Shown piece after piece: positions 47,601-59,008 of a stretch of 64,000 bases of DNA. The notes beneath the pieces were generated by a model. That model saw only the letters and a list, made by a program, of their open reading frames with translations, was not told where the DNA came from and ran no database searches. This stretch comes from Pyricularia pennisetigena (Eukaryota > Ascomycota > Sordariomycetes > Magnaporthales > Pyriculariaceae). The translations under genes and the position numbers were made by a program. The stretch covers positions 2,046,001-2,110,000 of the forward strand of contig NW_021940918.1 in assembly GCF_004337985.1 (NCBI RefSeq). The letters run 5' to 3'. How positions within the stretch are numbered: the stretch's first letter is position 1; each line of letters starts with the position of its first letter.

Positions 47601-50600
47601 GCTTCTGCTTCCTTTGGAGGGCGACGGCATGTCGTCACATAACATCAAAATATTGCGCTGATCATCAACTGTCTACGCGTCTTTTCCAAGAGCTTCATGG
47701 ACATTCGATTTGCCATCGAAGTGAGCAGGAAGAACGTCAAAATAGCCTTGGCTTTGATCAGTGTAGAAGTCGTCTTTTAGCCTGATGACGAAGGCCTAGA
47801 AGGTAGAAAGATTCTAGTTTCTAGTCTAGAGTTTATCGTCTGGTGATCGTCGTAAAGACCTGTCTTATGTTTTGTCTATGCTTGCGTGAAATGTCTGCTA
47901 TTATCTCGTGAGCTTTTCTTGTACATCTGGTCCGGATGAGATATTTACGACATGGCCCGGCTATGTCGGACGATTTGGAGCCATACAGTGCGGCAAAGCA
48001 AGATCGGGCCGTGGTAGCCTCGGAGTGGCTGCCGAGAAAGTGATGGGACGGGTGATCACAAAAAGTGACCGACAATTACTATTACGAACGCAGTAAATTG
48101 CCGTAGGGTAGTTCTCTCTGTGTCCAAAGGTGGTACAAACAACTCTGACCAAATTTTCCCGATATAAGCAGTCCGATGTACAATCTAGGGATGAGGGCTC
48201 GACTCGGGTGTGTCGTGATGCAACAGACGAGGGGAAATCTAAAATCAGATTGGCAAAACTGTCGCAGGCTTGTCGTTGGTTGCACTGAAATCAGGGCTGT
48301 CAACACCCCAAGTGCTCAATGAGGTGGGAACCCGGAGGAGCTGTTGAGAAGAAAGATTCACTCCAGCAGGCATCCTGCTCCTTCCTACTACTGGCGGTAT
48401 GGTTGGTGGCAAGAAATAGAAGCACGGTTCCTCGTAAGCTTCCCAACATTGAGTAAGTCGATACGGCGTCGGAAAAGAGCTGCAAACGCTTTCCGTAAGG
48501 ATGTTATTGCCGCCCAAGCTCTGACAACAGATACCTTGCTTGCCATTACGTCTAGCTTCTGATCGAGAGCTAAGGACCATAGTCGTCTGAACTCTTGACT
48601 GCTTTATGGCTTTTACCCCACGTTTCTCCCTCACCGAGCTTTAGGCTCTTTGTCCTTCCGTCGAATCATATTTATTGCAAAGTTTCGAAGGATCCATGCT
48701 GTAGCCTTACCACTGAAACTAATCTATCTGCGCACTAGCTCACAAATCCAGACCGGTCGCTTTGTCTTTTGGATCACCTTCGCCTCATACTGACCATCAC
48801 AGTAGGCAGCATATCGCATATTGATGTTACGGTAGAGGCGAATGAAGGTTCCTGTCTTTGGCACGTTTGGTCACTATTATCAAACCTTCAAGCTTAACCT
48901 AGCGAGTGCACCGAAAGTAATACACGATAACACAGCACGCTGTATTCATCGCAAATTTGCAACAATCAGTTCTGTTTCAATCGCTGAAAGCATCAATGGA
49001 TAAATCACATACAAAAAGTATGTCGAAAAGCATTGTTTGATGTCCATCTAAGACGACAATTCACTGCAAGACAGTTGCAAGTGTACAGTAAAACTGGTAG
49101 GCAAGAAACACCATATTGCCGAGATCCGGCCCCAGGGTTACAAACCTTACCCCTCTGGAGTTTGCGTGGCTCATGGGGAGCGCCACCCATTTGGAATCTT
49201 TGCAGAAAAAGTCTCCTCTCGATCCTCATGCTCTCAAACTAGGCGGGGTGTCCACCATTGCCAAGTCGGAAGACGGATGTCGAAAATGGGCAGTAGGCTG
49301 TGAACTGTCATAGCCCGTCCGAAATGGCATAGTCTGTAGCTGGTGTCGAGCCAATTCACTTTGCGTCAGGGTTCCGCCCCGTTCCATGAAGTAGCATTTA
49401 CGTAGTGCTTCAACAGAGATCGAGAATCCGGGCTGCTGCTCCATAGGCACCAGGGCGTGTGGAAATGCAACTCAACATCGCCCAGAGTCACATTCGGTGA
49501 CCACGCCAGTTCCACTCCCCAGAAGTTCACGATCCGTCATACTACGTAGTAGAAGGTGGTCAGAACCAGATAATGAGTACTTGAGGTTCGAATACTACCC
49601 ACACAGACGTATCCAAGCTTACTCATTCTCTGTTGACAACCACGAGTCTGGGTTGGCGTTTTTTCTGATGGGATGTAAAGCAGAGCGCAGCCAGGGGAAA
49701 AAAATTAGTTTGTCCTTTTCTGGTGGTGTGTCCCGCCTTTAAAATAACACAGCTGCCCAAGTCCCAATGAAGACGGTATACTCGGTATATTAAGTGCGGA
49801 TCTTGTTTGCAATATTAGCAATAGGTCTAGCTTAAGACCGAAGATGATACCGTCCGGGATCTGCTCATGTTCCATCGCATATTGACCCCGTGTAGCTTCA
49901 GTGCAGATAGCATCATAAGAGGTGTGAAAGTATAACAAGAGTCCAGGCCACGAATAACCTTTTGATGATCAAGGAAGCTCGGAAGTGACAAGGATTCAAG
50001 CCGTCCACTCATAGGTAGATGTTCTACGGCATAGTTTTCATATCACCTTACGATTACATGGATGACTTGTTCACACGCCTAGAGTGTATACGTCAGCTAA
50101 GGGAAAAAGGAGGCAAAGAGGATCGAAAAGAAAGCTGTCCCAGACTATTTGTCACCAGCCATCAACGTCAGACGTGGCCCTTGTATCATTAAGACTTGGT
50201 TCTGGCTAGGTCGAGGGGCATTGACGTCTGGTCAAAGGATAGGCAAATCAAGATTGCAAAAAAGCCCCTTGGTAGGTGAGTATCAAGCTGAAGAATGCAT
50301 CATTTATCAGGTGGAACAAGTGGGCGTATTTTGTCCTATGTCCCTAACGTTGCAGAGTACTCACTCCCGTGGCTTGAGGTTACCTAGTGCGCTCATACAC
50401 GCATCTAATCGAGCTGCGAATAGGGGATGCGCCATTGGTTACTCGATGGATGGGGTTCACGGTGTTGCACTAAAGAAAAATTGCAGTCGAGCTACTTTTA
50501 GCTGCATGACATTCCGGTGCTAAAAGCATATTTGGATGACGCAATAGGGCAATTCGGGAAATCAAAAGCACCAGACAAGGGTCAATTAAGCATATATGAG

Positions 50601-50941
50601 CATCTAGTGCAGAGAAACCGACGCTGGTTTATGTCTCGAAATGCTCTAGGTAGAGTGTTAGGTAAAGTGTAAGGCAGTGAGCTGGTTGTCCATTACAGTT
50701 ACAGTAGTCTGTATACCACCCAGACAAGCAGGGTAGATAGCTTATCAGCACGTGACTGTGTATCGCCTAGCAAATTGAGCCGAGTAGGCAGGCGCGTCCT
50801 CGTTTCTCAAGACGCGCGCACGGACCTGGCGAATAGAGCTCAAGACTGACCTAGAGCAGCTACTACATCCAAAGACAGGGTTGTCGTCGTCGACCAGCAA
50901 ATTTCTTCATCAACCCAATTCCCATCGACGAGCAGCCAAAG
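44657..50941. other. 6.3-kb region without a recognisable gene
   Basis: The largest gene-free stretch. All frames are short, overlapping and mostly lack ATG starts; none carries a domain, conserved motif or splice pattern. It includes A19 (45265-45283) and A21 (46850-46870) tracts and many repeats of GTACCTA/TAGGTA-type words. No transposase, reverse-transcriptase, rRNA or tRNA signature was seen. It may hold long UTRs, noncoding RNAs or decayed elements. Confidence 0.5.
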
Positions 50942-52745
50942 ATGCTCTGTTCCAGTGAGTCTTCTTTGCTATAGAGATAATCTCTTATATGCGACCATGA
51001 AAAAGACACTGACGAGATTGCTTCAGTCTCCGGCGAAGCTCCGCAGGAGCCCGTTGTCTCGACAAAGTCGGGTAAGTCGCGTTAAACATCGTAGCAGGAA
51101 TCAATCAACTCAAGTTTGACGAGCTATCCGACTGACGCTGTATGTATATCAGGCAACGTGTACGAAAAGCGCCTCATCGAGAAGTACATCGACGAGCACG
51201 GCAAGGAGCCCGGTAGCGATACAGACCTTGACAAGGAGGACCTTCTACCGATACAAACCTCGCGTGTGGTTCGCCCAAGGCCTGCTGCGCTCACCTCCAT
51301 CCCAGCTCTTCTCTCAACGTTCCAGAACGAATGGGACTCCCTGGCTCTTGAGACATACAATCTGCAGCAGCAGTTGCAGCGCACACGAGAGGAGCTCGCA
51401 AATGCCCTCTACCAACATGACGCTGCGATCCGCGTCATAGCCCGTCTCACCAAGGAGCGCAACGAAGCGCGCGATGCCTTGGCAAAGGTTACAGTTTCTG
51501 CGCCAGCGCCTGCTGCCGCGAATGCCGGCGACTCGGCAATGGCGATAGATTCGGAGCTCCCACAAGATGTCGCGGAGCACGTGGACGAGACGGCGCAAAT
51601 GTTAGTTACCCTACGGAAAATCCGTGCACAGATCCAACTGGTTCTTGCTTGCTTGCTTGCTCTTTACTGACTCGATTTTGGCGTTTTCTAGGCTTTCAAA
51701 GTCGCGGAAGAAGCGCCCGACGCCCCCGACATGGGCCTCGCCCGAGGATATTTCTCAGTTGGAAAAAATAGCGTCGGATTCCCTTCACCCTCTAACGCAG
51801 GCGACCTCTCTCGGCGTCGACGGTGGCTATGCAGCTGTAGGAGGCTTCTCTGGTGACTTGGCTATTTACTCTCTCGAAGCAGCAAAGTTGGAGCGTACTC
51901 TGAATGTTGGAGAGCCTGTCACAGCCGTTCTCTGGACTGGCACCAAGGTCATACTTGGTACTACTAAGGGATCTGTCAAGGTTTATGACAGTGGCAGCGA
52001 GGTCGCCTCCTTTTCAGAACATGCCGGAGGAGTCACTGGGCTGGCATTACACCCTGGAAGCGACATCGTGGCCTCAGTGGGTGCCGACAGGGGACTCGTG
52101 CTGTACCAGCTGAGCACGCTCAAGAAGGTTTTCCAGACACGGACCGACGCATGTGAGTCTATTACCTATGACAACAGATTGAAGCAGGCCCGGGTGCTAA
52201 CGCCACTACTTAATCCTTCGCCCTCAGCTCTTACCATGTGCGCTTTCCACCCGGACGGCGCTCTTGTCGCTGCTGGAACGACATCGGGGGATATCAAGCT
52301 ATTCCATACAAAGACTCTACAGGAGGCTGCTTCTTTCCCTCTGGGCGCTCCTGTGCAGGCTGTAGCGTTTTCAGAGAATGGTTACTGGTTCGCTGCCGTG
52401 GCCAAGGCACAAACTTCCGTTACTATTATGGACCTTCGCAAGTCCGGTGATGCAGCCAAGGTCAAGACGCTGGACGTTGGAACCGGTGTCCTAGCTGCCC
52501 TCGCCTGGGACTACACTGGCCGTTTTCTTGCCGCTGCTGGGGCGTCGGGCGTTTCAGTGCAAGGATACAACAAGAGCTCCAAGGCATGGACCTCGTTGTT
52601 GCAGAAGGGCGACGCTGCAGGAGCAGTTGCTTTGGCTTGGGGGCCTGACGCGAAGAAGCTGGTGGCTGTCAAGCCTGATGGTGTTCTCGAAATGTTGGGA
52701 GTTCCGAGCGCTGCTGAGGAAGAAGCTCCTGCGGCGGAGGCGTAG
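50942..52745 (+). CDS. PRP19: Pre-mRNA-processing factor 19 (U-box E3, WD40)
   Basis: Five exons (50942-50954, 51027-51071, 51153-51600, 51692-52152, 52228-52745) give 494 aa. The first exon is 13 nt. Residues 1-55 are the U-box (MLCSISGEAPQEPVVSTKSG onward, including EKRLIEKYI and DLLPI). About 65-130 are the Prp19 tetramerising coiled coil (LLSTFQNEWDSLALETYNLQ). About 200-480 are WD40 repeats forming the substrate-binding propeller. Known Prp19 is the E3 core of the NineTeen complex that activates the spliceosome and also acts in DNA repair, in the nucleus. All introns have consensus borders and frame closes. The C terminus is acidic (EEEAPAAEA). Unusually, the frame is open for 255 codons beyond the TAG stop (see next entry). 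Confidence 0.96.
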
Positions 52746-52832
52746 AGTGCGAAGCCGTCGAAGGGGAAGGGGAAGGCTGTGGAGGAAACAGGCCCAAGAT
52801 GGTCAGTGGGACCAATACTTGAGGACAGGGCT

Positions 52833-53513
52833 ATGAGGAATCAAGTGAATTTGGAAGACTGGGCCGAAGGACTTGCGGTTATCCTGGAAAGGGCTGCGGA
52901 CGCGAAGCCTGCGAGCCAAAAGCTTCAAGCTTACGGGACAGCACATATGTTGATAGGAGAAATGTTGAAAGCAGAAACGGAACCTCGGGCACCGGCACCC
53001 GAGCGTCACCCCTTACCGGGATCGGAGCCAGGTTCATCAAGGAGCCAATATTCCTCGAGCACGACTTCGTCGTCCAATTCGTGGTCGAACTGGCCCGACC
53101 TATCGCAACCACGATCTAATCCATCTAGTTCTAAAGCGCTGTTTGTTGTATCGCCGGTATCATGCATGCTGGTTCCCAGACACATGATAGCTCTAGAAAG
53201 CTCGCCAACCCAACCCGAAAATCGCGAGCAGAATCAGAGTGAGGATCGGCCTGGTGACGACATGGACTACCTCGATGACGATGACCTGTACAACGACCTA
53301 GACGACGAGTGGTTTGGGGAACTCAATGAGAAGCGCCCGCAGGCCACGTCTCCGCCTTCGTCTGACCCAGCTGAGCTTCCCTTGGTGTCCCCACAGGAAG
53401 CTTACCCGGACTTTTTTGGGCCGTCGCCTCCAGTCCTAGGTGACCTATTGGATCCTGTTACGTCTTTGTTGCTGGCCTCAACAACAAGGAAAACATCGCG
53501 GCCTTCTCCTTGA
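52833..53513 (+). CDS. Hypothetical ORF in frame with PRP19
   Basis: From the first ATG (52833) this frame codes 226 aa. It is in the same frame as PRP19 and contains no stop between the PRP19 TAG (52743-52745) and its own stop. Read-through would add 255 residues, starting SAKPSKGKGKAVEE, which continues the Ala/Glu/Lys character of the PRP19 tail. The first part is helical (NLEDWAEGLAVILERAADAK). Then comes a Ser/Pro-rich stretch and an acidic motif MDYLDDDDLYNDLDDEWFGE. I recognise no family. It may be a separate short gene, a read-through extension, or a formerly fused domain. The 88-bp gap leaves little room for a separate promoter. Confidence 0.45.
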   Translation: MRNQVNLEDWAEGLAVILERAADAKPASQKLQAYGTAHMLIGEMLKAETEPRAPAPERHPLPGSEPGSSRSQYSSSTTSSSNSWSNWPDLSQPRSNPSSSKALFVVSPVSCMLVPRHMIALESSPTQPENREQNQSEDRPGDDMDYLDDDDLYNDLDDEWFGELNEKRPQATSPPSSDPAELPLVSPQEAYPDFFGPSPPVLGDLLDPVTSLLLASTTRKTSRPSP

Positions 53514-53872
53514 CCAGAAGAAGGATGCAATATGCATCTAAGCTTCGTAGGAAACATTTTGTGTCAAAAAAGAAAAAAAAAAAGTATCCCTGTTCTTCAT
53601 TCTAGCCAATCGGTTGAGTAATCCTTTCTGTTTTGGGGTTCTTGTTCTGTTCTTTTTTTCCCCTCATTTTTTTTTTTTTTATTTTTTTTTTATTTTTAAG
53701 TAATGCTTCCATTCCACGATTGTTAGTGTATTATATTCTCTGTTGATAGCACGAGCTGTACAGTTTTTTGCATGGCGGCAAGGTCAGTATCACATAAAGG
53801 GGTAAAAGAGAAAAGTTAAAACTTTTTTTTTTCTTTTTCTTTCTATTATTTCCTGTGGCTCCTTTTTTATAC
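53514..53872. other. Convergent 3' intergenic region
   Basis: 360 bp rich in T tracts (53664-53697, 53823-53831) between the ORF after PRP19 and the dioxygenase gene. No gene. Confidence 0.5.
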
Positions 53873-55203
53873 TCAAGGTGCAGCCTTTCTCTTCTCACCC
53901 CTCTTGTCCTCGTTTTCCTCTCTGAGCAACGCCTCCCTCCGCCCGGAACTCGTCAGGTCCAGGTATGGCGCCTCGCCCAAGGACGCAACACGGTCTCCGG
54001 CGCGCGCATCGTCATAATCATATGTGGCGCAGTGCCAGGTGCTTCGGTTGTCCCAGATGGCGAGGTCGTTCTTGCGCCACTTGAAGCGCACCTGGGCGTC
54101 GTGGTTCTGCGTGACCAGGTTGAAGAGGTAAGGGAGGAGCAGGTCGGACTCGTCGCGCGTCACGCCGTTGATGCGCTTGGTGAAGCCGCGGTTGACATAG
54201 ACGGACTTCCACCCAGTGACGGCTGTATTTCACAGATTGGTTAGTTGACCTGATTTCCTTTGAGAGAAAGAGAGAGGGCCCGTGGGAATGAGTCGGCTTA
54301 CGGTTCGTTCTGATGACGGGGTGCACGGCCTTGAGGCCCCTGCCTTGGTTCAGGGGACTGCCCCTGATGCCTTCGCGCAGCGGGTTGCCCAGCCTCTCGG
54401 CCTCGTCGAGGAAGAAGGTGGCGTCGTGGGTGGCGGTCAGGCCCTCGAGCATCTTTTGCATGGCGGGGCTGAGGCGGTCGTAGATCTCGTAGCCCGAGGC
54501 CCAGAGGGTGTCGCCTCCGGTCGGGGGCAGGGTGTGGATCTTGAGCATGGCATAGTCGGACGGCACGGGCTCGAACGAGATGTCGGTGTGCCAGGCGGCC
54601 GAGGCCAGGCGCGACACATCGGAGAGCATGTGGGTCAGGCCGCCGCCCTTCTTTTGCTTCTCGGAAGAGATGACCGAGATCTGATCGCCCAGCTCGGAGC
54701 CCTCCTCCGTCAGGGGATGGACGTGCAGACCCGACGATTCGGGCTAGGGGATGCTGTTAGTATCCATGGCAGGGCACGGGGTTTAGGGGGTTGGAGGGTC
54801 ACATACGCAACCAGCCAGGTCCGTCAACCTCAGCATAAAGTCCTTCATCTCTGTTGGTGTGACATCTTGCTCCCTCAGGAACACGACGCCTCTGCGTGAT
54901 ACTACATTTATTGCTTATTAGCCAACTGAGCCCCTGGGGGTTCTATGGGGTAGGTCTGCGCCATAAGGACTCACTCGTGACGGCAAGGTCTCTTATAACG
55001 TGGTCTTCGGCCTTGAGCAAGTCCCGAACCTGTAGCCCCTCGAATTCCGTGCCAATCACCGGAGTCAAGTCGGCCTGCTTGTACTGGTCGAGGCTGCCCG
55101 AGTATACAATCGGCTGTGTGCGTCTGGTCCGGGCGGCAGCATTTCCGCCAAAAATGTTGGAGTCCGCTACCAGCTCGGTAGGCGGGATGTTTATTGAGGG
55201 CAT
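53873..55203 (-). CDS. TauD/TfdA-type Fe(II)/2-oxoglutarate dioxygenase
   Basis: Four exons (55203-54975, 54901-54807, 54743-54302, 54222-53873) give 371 aa. The metal triad is complete: H160-x-D162 in AAWHTDISFEP and H319 in STWHCATYDY. R333, 14 residues later in GDRVAS, is the usual 2-oxoglutarate carboxylate ligand. GTEFEGLQVRDL near the N terminus and SRRGVVFLREQ are family features. The group includes yeast Jlp1, which releases sulfite from alkylsulfonates and taurine using 2-oxoglutarate and O2. Substrate here is inferred, not shown. No signal peptide; cytosolic. It is divergent from a Dal5-type permease 1.25 kb away, which supports a role in uptake and use of an organic acid such as a sulfonate. 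Sulfur limitation would be the expected inducer. Confidence 0.92.
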
Positions 55204-55652
55204 TGTGAAGGGGCTTGGACGAGTTTGTTCAGGAATAGTGAGATCTTATTTTACTACACAAGATCTTGTCGGCTGTGATGCAAGTGTTGCTGTTTTAACA
55301 AGGTGTGACGTGGGTTCAAGAAAAGGTATTTATTATACAAGACGATTTTTGGCTCGGGAATGGAAAACTAGGTGCCAGCCAAATGCACCTCGGAATACTG
55401 GCGTCACAAGGTATCTATATCAAGCCAAGTGAGGGGCCGCGCGATCGGGAACAGCAAACTGCGACGATGGCTTAGCGTCCCACCCAGGGAAACCTGGCTC
55501 ATGATTCGATCAAGTTTGGAGAAGCTATTAATTATCCCCCCATTTTCTTGGGGGACAGGAGGACGGAGTGGCGCCCGGAAAGCATCGGAGGTGGGTTGTT
55601 TTTGTCAGCCGGGATGCAGCGGATTGGTAATTGTCTGAGAGAACTGACGTTT

Positions 55653-55691
<39 letters not shown>

Positions 55692-56452
55692 CTTCTTTGA
55701 TCGAACTAAGCAGGCCATTGCCATCGGCCTCATCGCTTTACGTGCGCACCAGCATCACGACAAGTGGTGAAGTTGGAGTTTGTGGAGTTTTCGGCTCGGA
55801 AAGGGTGGGGTCGTCTAACAGTCGAGACCAGCAGAGGGCGGAGAAAAAGTCGGAGTTTTGCTCTTGCGTCAACGCCGCCAAAATGAAGACATGCCGGCCA
55901 AGTGTCCGTTGAAGGGCATAGACCCGTCGCGCGTGCTTTCACCCCCGCAAAATCCCCTAACCCAACCGTCAAGCGTGCGGGGGTCTTGCCTGACAAGCCT
56001 GAACCCGACCACCTGGGGGGTGGGCAAGACCAGGGACCAGAGGGGTGTCAGTCTCAATCCGGTAGATTACATGGATGTCGTCAGTCTCTCCCTGGCCTGC
56101 GCCCACCGGCCGTATGGACACAGAGACACCAGAAAAGGAGAAGGGCCAGTGACACGGTTGGATGTGATTTAACCATGACCTGAGTGGCCCCTTGTTCATT
56201 TTTTTTTTCCTTAAAAAAAAAGGAAGAAAAAAATTAAGACGTGATTTATCAAGTCGTTTTCGAGATGGCTTGGTTGACCTTGACCTGCCAGGGATACAAA
56301 TAAAAAGGGTCGCCGCCATCTCTCTGTTGAGGAAGCTTTATATTAACGACTTCTTTGCTTGGGCAGGCAAAATTTCTGCATCCTCAGCAGCTCTTCTCTC
56401 TGATTGATCATCAGGCGGATATTGTGTGTCTGTGTATGCACTGTCAGGAACC
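55204..56452. other. Divergent promoter region, dioxygenase / permease
   Basis: 1.25 kb with no supported gene, containing a T37 tract. I searched by eye for Cys3/MetR-type palindromes (ATGRYRYCAT) and saw no full match. Confidence 0.5.
55655..55691 (+). repeat. Poly(T) tract, 37 bases
   Basis: An uninterrupted T run in the divergent dioxygenase/permease promoter. Such tracts exclude nucleosomes in yeast, but length here may also be an assembly estimate. Confidence 0.9.
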
Positions 56453-58144
56453 ATGGCTGCCGACGCTGATCAGAAAGTGGCCTCGGAATCCCCGGCCATC
56501 GACGGTGACAAGTTATCCTCGCCGCCATCGATCGAACATGCCCAGGTCGTCAATGTCGGGCGCGAGAATCTCGGAGAGGTTCTCCCGCCCCACGAGACCT
56601 ACGAGGGCCGTCACCGCTTCGACCCGTCGGCAACGTGGACCAAGCAGGAAGAGCGCAGGGTGGTGCGCAAGACCGACCTGTACCTGCTCTCATGGCTCTG
56701 CGTCATGTTCTTTGGGCTCCAGCTCGACCGCGGAAACCTGTCCAACGCGCTGGCCGACGGCTTCCTCGCCGACATGGGTTTGACCACGGACGACTACAAC
56801 AACGGCACCACCATCCAAATCATCTTCTTCCTCGCCGCCGAGTTCCCCGTGCAGATGGCAGCCAAGAGGTACGGCTTCAAGTACATCCTCCCCAGCCTGA
56901 TGATGGCGTGGGGGACCGTGTCCTGGGCCCAGGCCTGGCAGCACGACCGCGCCAGCTTCCTGATATGTAGAGCCTTGATCGGCCTCTGCGAGGGCGGCTT
57001 CATCCCGGCCACCATCCTGTTCTCGACCTATTTTTACACGTCCAAGGAGCTGGCGGTGCGTCTTGCGGCTTTTTGGTCGACGCTCAATGTTGCCCGCGTC
57101 ATCTCGGCCCTGCTCGCCGCTGGTATCTTGCAGATGCGTGGCGTTGGTGGACATCCTGGTTGGTTCTGGCTCTTTCTGCTCGAAGGGCTTTTGACTTGTG
57201 TTATTGCTGGTATTGTGAGTTTTCTTTTTCTTTTTCTTTTTCTTTTCTGCTCAATAAGCTAACAACATCCCTCCTTGTGCCAGTCCTACGTCTATCTCCC
57301 CTTCTCGCCTACCGCAACCAAGGGAGGTCTTTGGCGTAAACCGTGGTACACGGAGCGCGAGGAGGTTATCATGGTGAACCGCATCCTCCGTGACGATCCG
57401 GCAAAGGGCCGAACAGCACTGAAGGAGGCGATCAAGTGGAAGGACGTCCTCGACGCCTGGAAGGATCCCTCGGTCTGGGGACTCTACTTTATGGGCCTCG
57501 TTGCCTACATCCCCGCCACGCCGGTGCAGGCGTACCTGACGTATCAGCTCCGGCAGCTCGGCTACTCGACGTTTGACTCCAACATGCTCACGATTCCGTC
57601 GGCGGCGCTCCAGATCATCACGATGCTGGCGCTGGCCTACAGCAGCGACTACTTCAACGAGCGGACCTTCCACTGCTTCTTCGGCGAGGCGTGGATCCTG
57701 CCGCTGCTGGCGGGCATGCTGGCGATCCCGGACGGCGGGCGGCCGTGGGAGCGCTTCTCGCTCGTGACGCTCATCTCGGGCTACCCGTACTTTCACCCCA
57801 TCATCTCGTCCTGGATCTCGGAGAACACGTTCGACGTCAAGAAGAGGGCCGTGACGGCGGCCACGTACAACGTCGTGGTCCAGGTGGGCTCCATCACGGG
57901 GTCGCAGATCTACCGGGCCTACGACGCGCCTTACTACAAGCGCGGCAACGCCGTGCTCATCTCCATTTGCGCCCTCAGCCTCGTCACGCTGCTGGTGCAG
58001 AGGAAGGTGCTGACGACGCTCAACAAGCGCAAGGAGAGCAAGTGGGCCGCCATGTCCGGACCCGAGCGCGCCGCGTACCAGAACGACACGGAGGCGCGGG
58101 AGAAGGACGGCAACAGGCGGTTGGACTTTCGCTTTGTTTACTAA
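56453..58144 (+). CDS. MFS transporter, Dal5/allantoate-permease (ACS) family
   Basis: Two exons (56453-57214 and 57284-58144) give 540 aa. The start is ACCATGG. About 85 cytosolic residues precede twelve predicted hydrophobic segments. Family landmarks: ERRVVRKTDLYLLSWLCVMF into helix 1, LDRGNLSNA after it, the GLCEGGFIPATILFSTYFY helix, RLAAFWS, and a central loop ending YLPFSP. The C-terminal tail is charged. Members import anions such as allantoate, nicotinate, pantothenate or sulfonates with protons at the plasma membrane; yeast Soa1, a sulfonate transporter, belongs to this group. The head-to-head TauD gene makes a sulfonate-type substrate the best guess. The intron is rich in TTTTTC units. 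The gene ends 19 bases before the second N gap. Confidence 0.93.
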
Positions 58145-58163
58145 GAGTGTATTTGCAAAAAAT

Positions 58164-58593
58164 NNNNNNNNNNNNNNNNNNNNNNNNNNNNNNNNNNNNN
58201 NNNNNNNNNNNNNNNNNNNNNNNNNNNNNNNNNNNNNNNNNNNNNNNNNNNNNNNNNNNNNNNNNNNNNNNNNNNNNNNNNNNNNNNNNNNNNNNNNNNN
58301 NNNNNNNNNNNNNNNNNNNNNNNNNNNNNNNNNNNNNNNNNNNNNNNNNNNNNNNNNNNNNNNNNNNNNNNNNNNNNNNNNNNNNNNNNNNNNNNNNNNN
58401 NNNNNNNNNNNNNNNNNNNNNNNNNNNNNNNNNNNNNNNNNNNNNNNNNNNNNNNNNNNNNNNNNNNNNNNNNNNNNNNNNNNNNNNNNNNNNNNNNNNN
58501 NNNNNNNNNNNNNNNNNNNNNNNNNNNNNNNNNNNNNNNNNNNNNNNNNNNNNNNNNNNNNNNNNNNNNNNNNNNNNNNNNNNNNNNNNNNNN
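58164..58593. other. Assembly gap, 430 N
   Basis: Undetermined bases, followed by AGAAG and an A run of about 20. The reading frames crossing it are artefacts. Confidence 0.98.
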
Positions 58594-58984
58594 AGAAGAA
58601 AAAAAAAAAAAAAAAAAAAGGCCATTGGCCCTTATCGTTGCATCATTCAATCAAGGCTTCGTTCTTCTCAATCCCGCCATTGTGGATAAGCAGGACAAAG
58701 TGTCTGGTTCCCGGCTACCTGGTTACTGGTAAAAAAACCAAAATCACCATGGGGAGGGTGGTCTCGAAATTCCTCGTCGGTGCAAATTACTGCTGCAGGG
58801 AGGTCGTTCCAAGAGATAAAGGTTGTTTTATCTTGCACCAATATAGCATGGTCCTGCCTATCGACCTGATAGCTGAGACGTAAGAACCTGGAGAAACGCA
58901 GCCGGGAGGGAGAATCTTGTATACCCGTCATAGAAACCATCTAGGGTGTCGACAGGGGGAGGGCTCAATTGTCATCAATTGAGT

Positions 58985-59008
58985 TGTGTGTGTGTGTGTG
59001 TGTGTGTG
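58985..59008 (+). repeat. (TG)12 microsatellite
   Basis: Twelve TG units in tandem, 3' of the permease gene. Likely length-polymorphic. Confidence 0.9.

Noticed and set aside
48245..48634. 129-codon minus-strand frame in the 6.3-kb gene-free interval
   Set aside because: It opens with GTG rather than ATG, has no domain, and its composition looks random.
49575..49600. B-box-like GGTTCGAATAC sequence
   Set aside because: No cloverleaf, anticodon arm or A box can be drawn around it, so it is not a tRNA gene.
58134..58883. Open frames crossing the 430-N gap
   Set aside because: They exist only because N is not read as a stop.
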